Origin: DATKMS01 sp041497995
Lineage (GTDB): Bacteria > Desulfobacterota > Binatia > HRBIN30
DNA length: 10,296 nucleotides
Direction of reading: 5' to 3'
Assembly: GCA_041497995.1 (NCBI GenBank)
Contig: JBGQHM010000245.1
Span: 1 to 10,296, forward strand
Position 1 is the first letter of the stretch. The number at the start of each line of letters is the position of its first letter. The translations under genes and the position numbers were made by a program. The notes under the pieces were generated by a model, which searched no databases, was not told the origin of the DNA, and saw only the letters and a list, made by a program, of their open reading frames with translations. Shown piece after piece: positions 1 to 5,789 of this stretch.

Positions 1-42
1 CTGATCTGTCTCGACTTGCCGCGCCGCTGCGTTCCTCTGCGT

Positions 43-105
43 AGCCAAGGGCTCAGCGGAGCGAGGCTCGCGAGAAAGGTCGGCGCTCAAGCCGGTCGGT
101 TCGAC
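43..105 (-). repeat. Possible degenerate integron attC site
   Basis: Read on the minus strand, this 63-bp block starts with GTCGAAC (105-99), has a 5-nt spacer, then GGCTTGAGCG, an unpaired middle, CGCTGAGCC and finally CTTGGCT (49-43). The two inner arms pair as GGCT/AGCC and AGCG/CGCT around a small asymmetric bulge, which is the layout of attC L'' and L' boxes. The length equals that of the good site at 1794-1856, and it lies just downstream of the decayed membrane-protein gene, where a cassette's attC is expected. Against it, the outer boxes do not match each other and the right one has CTT instead of the GTT needed for cleavage. It may be a dead site or a chance match. A second GTTAGCC lies at 108-114. 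Confidence 0.33.
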
Positions 106-170
106 GTGTTAGCCTCTCCGGACCGCGCCTCACGCACTGAAAGCTATCGACCACGACTTACAGTAGCTGT

Positions 171-726
171 TCAAGGGGAGAACAGAAACATCCCGATGGC
201 CGCAGCAATGAGTTGTAAGACGTCGCGCATTTCGAACACCTGCGGGCGCGTCGGGATCGGCGTTCCTCCCGCGTAATACAGTCCGAAGTATCGAAAGACG
301 TGCGTAGCCCCGTGAATCGCATACAACGCAACGGCTACCGCGATCACGCCCGTGGTCCTCATGGGATCGAGGGCCGCGAGACCGAACAGCAGCGCGAACC
401 CGAGGTTGTATAAGCCGAAATCTTGCGTCACGCCGTGATACGCAGGATCGTAAGGCCGGCCGCTCCGTTCGGCGAATCGCCGTGGCCGGAAGACACCCGC
501 ATGGCCGCTCCTGCTTCACCCGTTGCGACGAGAAGCAAGATGCCACGCAGAACGTTGAGCCGCAGCGGCTGATCGCCCAACGTGAAGTTGGCGATTGTGA
601 TTACCGCGATCAGGATTCCCCAGACGGCTGCCTCAAGCGCTGTCCGCTTCCCCGCACTTGCAGACGTTTCCTCACCCGACTTTCCTGCTTGCGCTCGAGG
701 TTGCCTGCTGCGGCTGATCGTTTCAT
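171..726 (-). pseudogene. Frameshifted small integral membrane protein
   Basis: This is a family I do not recognise. Two overlapping minus-strand frames both look coding. The upstream frame (open down to the stop at 428-430) gives hydrophobic stretches such as AVWGILIAVITIANF and LRGILLLVATGEAGAAM. The downstream frame (open from 515 to the stop at 171-173) gives RFAERSGRPYDPAYHG, then three hydrophobic segments with FGLYNLGFALLFGLAAL, GVIAVAVALYAIHGA and VLQLIAAAIGMFLF. Joined by a one-base shift near position 500 they would make one protein with about five membrane helices. No start codon lies in the upstream frame; the nearest ATG (726-724) is in yet another frame, so a second lesion is likely. 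The 86-residue piece starting at GTG 431 could still be translated alone. The lesion could also be a sequencing error. Position and orientation fit a passenger of the cassette array. Confidence 0.5.
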
Positions 727-878
727 GAGTCCAGACAGCGGAATACAGACCTGGATCGCATGGTGCGCGTGGACGGTGGCCGCCAAGCCCGGCCCAAGAT
801 ACAGAACGCGTTCGCCCCAGAAATAGAGTCGTCCCTAGGAAGATTCGATCACGGGAAAAAACTCTCCGGCGGGCACAT
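724..878 (-). pseudogene. Remnant resembling the N-terminus of an AraC-type regulator
   Basis: Just after the attC at 903-964, a GGGGAG ribosome-binding-like sequence precedes ATG at 878-876, but that frame stops after nine codons, behind a run of six T. One frame over, the reading continues as FFPVIESS, an in-frame TAG (837-835), then RLYFWGERVLYLGPG and VHAHHAIQVCIPLSG. A 'LYLGPG ... H.HHA.Q' pattern near the N-terminus is what I remember from the ligand-sensing part of some AraC-family activators. No helix-turn-helix part follows: the frame runs into unrelated sequence and stops near position 613. I infer a truncated gene carrying both a frameshift in a homopolymer and a nonsense codon. 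The family assignment rests on a short stretch and is tentative. Confidence 0.38.
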
Positions 879-902
879 TTTCACTCCCCAGGAACTGTGG
901 AT

Positions 903-964
903 GCCCAACGCTGGCGCTCAGGCGCGGCCGCTTTTGGCCGTCGCCTGGAGCGGCGCAGTTAGGC
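903..964 (-). repeat. Integron attC recombination site (array site 1)
   Basis: On the plus strand the block begins GCCCAAC (903-909) and ends GTTAGGC (958-964), matching the RYYYAAC and GTTRRRY simple-site consensus. Between them GCGCTCAGGCG and CGCCTGGAGCG pair over about ten bases with one unpaired extra G in the right arm. An inner GGCC(GCTTTT)GGCC hairpin makes the variable terminal structure. The extra base defines polarity: read on the minus strand the order is R'' (GCCTAAC), L'' with the extrahelical base, L', R' (GTTGGGC). That puts the site 26 bp downstream of the cysteine-rich protein gene, exactly as in a gene cassette. Expected recombination point is between G and TT of GTTGGGC (909-903). 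Confidence 0.85.
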
Positions 965-990
965 TGGTTTATCGCCTGACGCTCCTACGA

Positions 991-1614
991 TCATTTCACT
1001 TTGCGGATGCCGTAGTTTCCGCCGACCACTTTGACGATCTTGATCTCGACGCCATTACCCGCGAGCGTGAAGCTGTCACCTTGGTAGAGACCCTCCGGAT
1101 CAGCGGAGTACTGGAAGTAGATGTCATAACGACCGTCCGGAGCCAAAACGGAAGCAGTTCCGTTCGCGCCCACTGAAAAATCCTTGCCCTTGTTCTGCTG
1201 GCGCAGCCCAACCTTGACGCTGAAGTCGTTGGGATTCTGAACGCGCACCTCATTCCCGCCGGCCAATTCATCGACAAATTCTGGCCACTCACCAAGTCGC
1301 TTGGGTGTAGCAACAGTATTTCCTGTTGCCGAACCATGCAGTGGCAAGCAAGCACTCTCATTTGCAGTGCAGTGGAAACCATCGAGGGTCCTCTTGCAGC
1401 ACGACTCGATGCAGTCTTGACATGAACGATCGCACAACTGCGACTGTTTGCAACATCGATTCATGCACTTTTGCGCTATCTGTTCTCCGAGTTCCTGCAT
1501 TGAAATTCCGGGGGAATCGGTTGCAAGTGACGAGGTCGGTTGAGTCCCCAGCAGGCAGCAAACGAAGGCGGCGCAAACGGACGCAAGGCGCGCTGTACTT
1601 TGATCTTTTGCCAT
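991..1614 (-). CDS. Secreted cysteine-rich protein with C-terminal beta domain
   Basis: This 207-residue protein is of unknown function. I start it at ATG 1614 rather than further upstream because the region before is purine-rich (AGGAAG about 12 nt upstream) and because this start exposes a clean signal peptide: a charged N-terminus, a hydrophobic core at about residues 9-24 and a likely cut after SSLA (residue 31). The exported part has ten cysteines, clustered at residues 50-89 in CC and CxxC arrangements (C50, C54, C55, C61, C65, C68, C72, C73, C82, C89), which suggests several disulfides. Residues about 120-207 look like a compact beta domain, with VRVQNPNDFSVKVGLR, an APDGRYDIYFQYS strand pair, LYQGDSF and a charged end GNYGIRKVK. 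It sits between two attC sites and is therefore a cassette gene. A 180-bp leader separates it from the preceding attC. Confidence 0.8.
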   Translation of the reverse strand: MAKDQSTARLASVCAAFVCCLLGTQPTSSLATDSPGISMQELGEQIAQKCMNRCCKQSQLCDRSCQDCIESCCKRTLDGFHCTANESACLPLHGSATGNTVATPKRLGEWPEFVDELAGGNEVRVQNPNDFSVKVGLRQQNKGKDFSVGANGTASVLAPDGRYDIYFQYSADPEGLYQGDSFTLAGNGVEIKIVKVVGGNYGIRKVK

Positions 1615-1717
1615 CGTCTTGTCTTTCTTCCTTTCCTTCCTCATCAAATCGGAAAAGCAATCCTGGCGCGGCATGCCCTTTCCCGGTCGCACACCCAACA
1701 GCCTGCTCAGCTGTAAG

Positions 1718-1777
1718 CTACGAGGCTGATCGCGCTTGGACAACGATCACCGCGGAGTTGAGCAGGATGATCTTCAT
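1718..1777 (-). CDS. Possible 19-residue leader or truncated cassette ORF
   Basis: ATG at 1777-1775 lies 16 nt after the end of the attC R' box at 1794, with GAGG five bases upstream, the usual arrangement for the first gene of an integron cassette. The product, MKIILLNSAVIVVQARSAS, stops at TAG 1720-1718. The first eleven residues resemble the start of small DUF1874-type proteins (a first beta strand of the type 'M.iyLLNS.v'), but nothing after that does. I read it either as a short leader peptide ahead of the cysteine-rich gene or as the 5' stub of a lost cassette gene. The family hint rests on about eleven residues and is weak. Confidence 0.3.
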   Translation of the reverse strand: MKIILLNSAVIVVQARSAS

Positions 1778-1793
1778 GGAGACCTCGCTGTTG

Positions 1794-1856
1794 GCCTAAC
1801 GCCTTGGCGATGAGCCGCGCGGTCTGTTCGCGTCGGTCTCCATCGCCTTGTTCGGC
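1794..1856 (-). repeat. Integron attC recombination site (array site 2)
   Basis: On the minus strand the order is GCCGAAC (1856-1850), AA, GGCGATGGAG, a 23-nt loop region, CTCATCGCC, AAGGC, GTTAGGC (1800-1794). The arms GGCGATGAG/CTCATCGCC pair perfectly apart from one extra G in the L'' arm, the diagnostic extrahelical base. The R' box is a full match to GTTRRRY; the R'' box deviates at one position (G for Y). Spurious translation of the top strand gives RPNKAMETDANRPR, the kind of peptide often mis-annotated from attC sites. It lies 122 bp downstream of the nuclease gene, in the polarity of that gene. The intervening stretch 1857-1978 shows no gene. Confidence 0.85.
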
Positions 1857-1978
1857 CGTACGCCGTACATTGTATCCACCACGCTCCGACCGATCTCCGA
1901 ACATGGCCGACTACTAAGCCCATTGAGGTTGAGCAAAGGCCGACACTCGGACGCTACAGCAAGGATGAGAACTCCCCT

Positions 1979-2875
1979 CTATCGATCGCTGAGCTGGTTC
2001 CTGAAAACCACCTGCCACGGTTCACGCGGCTCTCCTGATGGCGAATTGCCACGACGCATTGATGTCGAGTTGATGATGTCCACGAATCGCTCCTTGTCGA
2101 ACAGTTCGAAACGCTTCACCTTCCCCAGCTCGACCGCTCTGGACGCTGCTTCCATCGCTGGTTTCGAGAACTTATCAGCCGTCGTTACGAAAAGGCCACC
2201 TTTGTACTGACCAAGGACCATAGCTCCAAGAAACTCGCGAATCTCACCCACAGGTTCGGTTTTCCCGGGTCTCACTCTGCGCTTCACCTGGAAGGCGAAT
2301 GACTCGTCGCAGAGTGTCATGAAGGCATCAACCCCACCGTCACCGGAGCGCCCGCAACCGATCACTTCGCAATGGAAGAAATCGGAGAACACCGCACATG
2401 TGAGATCCTCCATCTCTTTCGGGGTGATGTCGTACAGTGCGTCCTTCCGAGCGACGAGCGCTTGTCTGAGGGCTTCCAAGGGAGCCTCTTTCGGCTCAAC
2501 TGAGAAGGAACGAAGAATCGCGTACCAGCGGTCGGTGTCTATAGAAGAGTCGAGGCGAAAGCCCTCGAAGTGCATGGCGGTCGTAGTGATCTTTTCAACC
2601 AGCCACCATCCACAGAGGCATGTCCAAGCGCTGACACTGAAGCGCTGATCGCCACTCTGATCGCGCACAAACCCCATTGCAGGGTGCGACGAATCGAACT
2701 CCTCCCATTCCTTCCCCGCAGCCCCACGGAGATCTTGGCCGCAGTGAGGGCAAGACCGAGGGGAGGAGCCGTAGGCGAATCGAACGCGATGAGATGCGCT
2801 GCGCAAGACTCGGTCATCAGTTGTGTAGTCAGCGTAGTCGAGAGTTCTACCCATCCCCGGGGGCATTCCCTCCAT
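1979..2875 (-). CDS. Zinc-ribbon and Mrr-like restriction endonuclease domain protein
   Basis: The product is 298 residues. The start at ATG 2875 is supported by GGAG eight bases upstream. The N-terminal half has paired cysteines, CPHCG at 42-46 and CLC at 86-88, which could hold one zinc. The second half (about 150-270) reads as a PD-(D/E)xK nuclease of the Mrr catalytic type: E154/E156 near the domain start, GDGGVDAF with D183, then FAFQVKRR with Q196 and K198, followed by EIREFLGAM and GGLFVTTADKFSKPAMEAA, which is the usual 'R.f.G.....  ..vTt..fs..A' stretch after the catalytic core. Known Mrr-type enzymes cut foreign, often modified, DNA; that this protein does so is inference. No methyltransferase is adjacent. 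It is a cassette gene, between attC sites at 3002-3060 and 1794-1856. Confidence 0.82.
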   Translation of the reverse strand: MEGMPPGMGRTLDYADYTTDDRVLRSASHRVRFAYGSSPRSCPHCGQDLRGAAGKEWEEFDSSHPAMGFVRDQSGDQRFSVSAWTCLCGWWLVEKITTTAMHFEGFRLDSSIDTDRWYAILRSFSVEPKEAPLEALRQALVARKDALYDITPKEMEDLTCAVFSDFFHCEVIGCGRSGDGGVDAFMTLCDESFAFQVKRRVRPGKTEPVGEIREFLGAMVLGQYKGGLFVTTADKFSKPAMEAASRAVELGKVKRFELFDKERFVDIINSTSMRRGNSPSGEPREPWQVVFRNQLSDR

Positions 2876-3001
2876 TCTCTAATCTCCAACGTCCTCTGGC
2901 TTTGGCGGCGTTAACACTTGCTTCTGCTTCGGCTTTGTTTCTCGCGGTGGCACTGATAATTGAAGAGGGTTGACGTCCTCTGGATCCGGCAGCCCCTACG
3001 A

Positions 3002-3060
3002 GCGGAACGTCCCGGCTCAGCGGCCGACGCAGAGGGTCCGCTCCATCCGGTAGTTCGGGC
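3002..3060 (-). repeat. Probable integron attC site (array site 3, divergent)
   Basis: Read on the minus strand, it starts GCCCGAAC (3060-3053), followed by TA, CCGGATGGAGCGG, a 20-nt loop, CCGCTGAGCCGG, GAC and GTTCCGC (3008-3002). The arms pair at CCGG/CCGG and AGCGG/CCGCT with a mismatch and an extra base in the L'' arm. The outer boxes pair at GAAC/GTTC. The L' core CTGAGC also occurs in array site 1. The R' box keeps GTT but not the RRRY part, so it is a weaker match than the other two. It begins 11 bp after the coiled-coil gene stop, in that gene's orientation, which supports the call. Confidence 0.6.
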
Positions 3061-3071
3061 CACCGGGGTCA

Positions 3072-3641
3072 TCACCGCTCGGCCAACCCGCGAGTTCGAG
3101 TCTCCAGCGCTCGGAGCCGCTGAGCCGTCGCGGACTGACTATCCCCGATCGCTTCGACAAGCTCATGGACAATGGCAATAACCTCTCGGTCTGCCGCTCT
3201 GTCCCGAAGTGCGGCTTCCAACCGGGCGAACCCCGAGTGCTGAATTGACGCCGTCAACTCGCTGAATTGCCTGAGCTCGCGCACCAGAGCGTCGCTCAAA
3301 CTCGGTGACTCCTGGATCTGACGGGCCAAGGCGGTAAAGGTGGCAGTCAGCGACTTCAACCGCTGGTTTTCCTCCTGGACGAGCTTCATCTGGGCAGTGA
3401 GCTCTTCGACGCGGTGACGGAAAGCTTCATTCTCTTGACGAAGAAGGCCCAGCCGCTCGCTTAGGAAGGAGTGCTGCTCGTCGTAGGACCGTCGTAGGTA
3501 ATCCATTTGCTCTTTCAGGAACGCGTGTTGCTGCTCATAGAACCTTCGCATCACGAGCAGGATCAAGGCGGCTGTCACCACGGTGACCACGACGGTCGGA
3601 TCGCGCACCAGATTGAGCAGGCGCCCCATCAGTTCCATCAT
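3072..3641 (-). CDS. Membrane-anchored coiled-coil protein
   Basis: This 189-residue protein has no family I recognise. I start it at ATG 3641; GAGG lies about 12 nt upstream, and a TTG at 3650 and a second ATG at 3638 are alternatives. One membrane segment (about residues 15-32, VVVTVVTAALILLVM) is followed by a long helical, Glu/Arg/Gln-rich region that should form a coiled coil to about residue 110, then a second helical part to the C-terminus. An 18-residue unit occurs twice in tandem, FYEQQHAFLKEQMDYLRR and SYDEQHSFLSERLGLLRQ (about 34-69). The short N-terminus before the helix and the basic residues right after it suggest that the coiled coil faces the cytoplasm. It is the first cassette gene visible in the array, followed by an attC at once. 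Confidence 0.75.
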   Translation of the reverse strand: MMELMGRLLNLVRDPTVVVTVVTAALILLVMRRFYEQQHAFLKEQMDYLRRSYDEQHSFLSERLGLLRQENEAFRHRVEELTAQMKLVQEENQRLKSLTATFTALARQIQESPSLSDALVRELRQFSELTASIQHSGFARLEAALRDRAADREVIAIVHELVEAIGDSQSATAQRLRALETRTRGLAER

Positions 3642-3979
3642 TGGCGACAATTACCTCGCATGCTCACCGCGCCGTGGGCCGAACAATTATTCACCCGGTC
3701 GGCCTAATTCTCTTCGCCCCGCCAGCGCGGTCAGCCTAGCACTCGTCGTGTTCGTGGGGCAAACGCATCGAACTTACTAGATTGAAACACTTTCGCCGAT
3801 GGAGCGCCGTCAGCGTACGTCACGCTAGGCTGGTCAGCATATCGTAACTCGCCACGCGCTCGCCCACCCTGCGGCCGGCGAGGACTCCGTCGCTGCAGAT
3901 GGTAATGCTATCGGTCCTCGAGGATGAGTCTCCATTCGGCGGGCGCTGTGGTAGGGTGCGGGGTCAGCGGAGGTTGCGC
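3642..3979. other. Divergent intergenic region, no gene seen
   Basis: This 338-bp stretch separates the leftward coiled-coil gene from the rightward hydrolase gene and should contain a promoter for each. I see no convincing -35/-10 pair. AT-richer patches occur at 3680-3692 (on the minus strand this reads GAATAATTG, a possible -10 for the leftward gene) and at 3771-3786. A 9-bp inverted repeat, CAGCCTAGC (3732-3740) and GCTAGGCTG (3824-3832), is present. No attI site or integrase remnant could be identified here. Confidence 0.4.
3969..3973 (+). promoter_or_regulatory. Ribosome-binding site deciding the hydrolase start
   Basis: GGAGG at 3969-3973 lies six bases before ATG 3980. The reading frame is open further upstream to 3899, but that extension encodes a low-complexity Arg/Gly-rich stretch with no ribosome-binding site. 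The start at 3980 is therefore preferred. Confidence 0.75.
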
Positions 3980-5545
3980 ATGAGCTACTCGTTGGCCGTC
4001 GAAAAGGACGTCTCGATCCGGCTCCGCGATGGGGGCTCGGTTGTCGCCGACGTCTTTCGCCCGGCAGAGGCGGGCGCGTTTCCGGTGATCATGACGCTCG
4101 GGCCGTATCCGAAGGACATTCACTTCAGCCGCTGGAACCCCATCGCGTGGGAACGGGTGCCCGAGCGCGGGCCGTACATGCACTGGGAGACCGTGAACCC
4201 GGAGTGGTGGGTGCCGCACGGATACGCCGTGATTCGCTGCGATACGCGCGGCACCGGGAAGTCGCCGGGCACGCCGCGGCTGCTGTCGCGGGCGGAGGCG
4301 GAGGACTTCTTCGACGCGGTCGAGTGGGCGGGCACGCAGACCTGGAGCAACGGCAAGGTCGCCGTGATGGGGATCTCGTATTTTGCCATGAACGCGTGGC
4401 GCGTGGCCGCGTTGCAGCCGCCGCACCTGGCGGCGGTCGTGCCGTGGGAGGGCGCCGTCGACCTGTATCGCGACGCCGGCCGCCACGGCGGCATTTTCTC
4501 GAGCGGCTTCTTTCGCATGTGGGGCAGCCACGTGCGCAGCCATCAGACCGATGGCGGCGTGGCCGACCCGGCACCCGCTCCGCCCGAGCTGTACGGGGAG
4601 ATGTACGCGCGCAACCACCCTCACCTGGCGGACATTCACGTGCCGCTGCTGTCGGCGGGAAACTGGGGCGGCGCGGGCCTGCACCTGCGCGGCAACGTCG
4701 AGGGCTATCTCGGGGCCGGCTCGCGCCACAAGTACTTGCAGGTGCACGTCGGCGATCACGTCAGCCCGTTCTACTCGCTCGAGGGCCGTCTCCTGCAGCT
4801 CCGCTTCCTCGAGCAGTTCCTGCGCGGCGTGGATACGGGGATCACGCGCGAGCCACCCGTCCGTCTCGCGATCCGCTGCAGCGGCGACCGCTACCGCTGG
4901 CGCTACGAAGACGAGTGGCCGATCGCGCGCACGCGGTGGAGCGAGTTGCGTCTCGACGCGTCGACCGGCTCGCTCGCCGCGGCGCAACCTGGCACCACGA
5001 GTGCGGTCACCTACGACGCCGACCCGGCGGCAGCGAAGACGAGCGCTACGTTCTCCACCAGCGCCTTCGAGTCCGACACGGAGATCACCGGGCCCGTCAA
5101 GCTCAGGCTCTGGGTGTCATCGAGCAGCGACGACGCCGACCTCTTCGCCGTCGTCCGCAAGCTCGACCGCGACGGGCGGGAGGTCACCTTCCCGGGGCCG
5201 ATGCCCGGTGGCAGCCCGATCGCCGCGGCATACGGCTGGCTGCGCGCGTCGCACCGCAAGGTCGATCCGGTGTTGTCGACGCCCTGGCGTCCATTCCACA
5301 CCCACGATGAGCTACAGAAGCTCCGTCCTGGCGAGATCGTTCCCGTCGACATCGAGATTTGGCCGACGAGCGTCGTCTTCGAGCGCGGCGACCGCCTCGT
5401 CCTCGAGGTTGGCGCGAAGGACGACCCGCAGAGCTCCTTCCAACACGACGACCCGCGCGACCGCGTGCGGACGGGGACGAACACGATCCACACGGGCGGC
5501 ACGTTCGACTCGCATCTGCTCCTGCCGATCATTCCGGCGCCGTAG
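3980..5545 (+). CDS. CocE/NonD family alpha/beta hydrolase
   Basis: The product is 521 residues, typical for the CocE/X-Pro dipeptidyl-peptidase (S15) group, which hydrolyses esters or amide/acyl bonds of small molecules. The N-terminal hydrolase domain shows RDGGSVVADVFRP and PVIMTLGPY, the strand GYAVIRCDTRGTGKS (81-95), and the nucleophile elbow GISYF with Ser133. A helical cap is followed by HVGDH with the likely catalytic His260. Residues about 295-521 form the jelly-roll-like C-terminal domain (TGPVKLRLWVSS, DADLFAVVRKLD, GDRLVLEV). Oddly, the place where CocE enzymes carry the triad Asp (W-x-D) reads NWGGAG (228-233), so the acid must come from elsewhere. No signal peptide is evident, so it should be cytoplasmic. 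The substrate cannot be told. The molybdoenzyme follows 244 bp downstream, beyond a long inverted repeat, so co-transcription is uncertain. Confidence 0.88.
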   Translation: MSYSLAVEKDVSIRLRDGGSVVADVFRPAEAGAFPVIMTLGPYPKDIHFSRWNPIAWERVPERGPYMHWETVNPEWWVPHGYAVIRCDTRGTGKSPGTPRLLSRAEAEDFFDAVEWAGTQTWSNGKVAVMGISYFAMNAWRVAALQPPHLAAVVPWEGAVDLYRDAGRHGGIFSSGFFRMWGSHVRSHQTDGGVADPAPAPPELYGEMYARNHPHLADIHVPLLSAGNWGGAGLHLRGNVEGYLGAGSRHKYLQVHVGDHVSPFYSLEGRLLQLRFLEQFLRGVDTGITREPPVRLAIRCSGDRYRWRYEDEWPIARTRWSELRLDASTGSLAAAQPGTTSAVTYDADPAAAKTSATFSTSAFESDTEITGPVKLRLWVSSSSDDADLFAVVRKLDRDGREVTFPGPMPGGSPIAAAYGWLRASHRKVDPVLSTPWRPFHTHDELQKLRPGEIVPVDIEIWPTSVVFERGDRLVLEVGAKDDPQSSFQHDDPRDRVRTGTNTIHTGGTFDSHLLLPIIPAP

Positions 5546-5558
5546 GTAGCGAATTCAA

Positions 5559-5616
5559 GGGCGTCTCAAAGCTGGCTGACTCGCGGGCCTCCGTGCCCGC
5601 GAGTTTTGAGACACCC
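5559..5616 (+). terminator. Long imperfect inverted repeat, possible terminator
   Basis: GGGCGTCTCAAA (5559-5570) and TTTGAGACACCC (5605-5616) form an outer stem, with an 8-base bulge (5571-5578) on the left side. ACTCGCGGGC (5579-5588) and GCCCGCGAGT (5595-5604) form a perfect 10-bp inner stem around the loop CTCCGT. The element starts 13 bp after the hydrolase stop. No T-tract follows, only TCTTCATT, so it is not a canonical intrinsic terminator. It may stop transcription by structure alone or stabilise mRNA ends. It could also be one copy of a dispersed REP/MITE-like palindrome. Confidence 0.5.
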
Positions 5617-5789
5617 TCTTCATTCCCCGGCGTCGCCTGCGTGTGAACCCGGTCATTGCTGCCACCCTCGCCCGAAAAACGCGCCAACCTGACGTCCGTC
5701 AGCTCCTCTGCTGCCCAAACGCATACGCCCGCACCCTACCGAACGGTAGGAAGGTTACGGCCGGGTACGCTGTCGGCCGGAGAGTGCGT

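Larger units (their letters stand above)
903..3641 (-). mobile_element. Integron gene-cassette array without integrase (CALIN)
   Basis: Three attC-type sites of 59-63 bp (903-964, 1794-1856, 3002-3060) have the same polarity, and each lies downstream of a minus-strand gene unrelated to its neighbours. Their arms differ in sequence but share fold, size and extrahelical base, which is how attC sites differ from ordinary dispersed repeats. In such an array the integrase and attI would lie at the high-coordinate end, but there the next gene is a plus-strand hydrolase at 3980. I therefore call the element integrase-less, unless the integrase lies further away. A degenerate fourth site at 43-105 would extend the array leftward through a decayed cassette. 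Intact cassettes here carry about one gene each, with long leaders and intergenic spaces. Confidence 0.7.

Noticed and set aside
1707..1904. 65-codon minus-strand ORF across the attC at 1794-1856
   Set aside because: It runs through the recombination site itself and its translation shows no protein-like pattern; translated attC sites are a well-known source of spurious ORFs.
3678..3756. Possible additional attC upstream of the coiled-coil gene (GCCGAAC at 3678, GTTCGTG at 3750)
   Set aside because: The outer boxes are only half matches and I find no paired inner arms with an extrahelical base between them; the spacing is also longer than in the other sites.
3732..3832. 9-bp inverted repeat CAGCCTAGC / GCTAGGCTG in the divergent intergenic region as an operator or attC
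   Set aside because: The arms are over 80 bp apart with no supporting inner structure; a chance match is likely in this much sequence.
3899..3979. N-terminal extension of the hydrolase from ATG 3899
   Set aside because: The extension is an Arg/Gly-rich stretch with no ribosome-binding site, whereas ATG 3980 has GGAGG at good spacing and starts directly at the conserved domain.
4147..5310. Long alternative open frames over the hydrolase gene on both strands
   Set aside because: They are shadow frames of a GC-rich gene: Arg/Ala/Pro-rich low-complexity translations, no motif, no ribosome-binding site.
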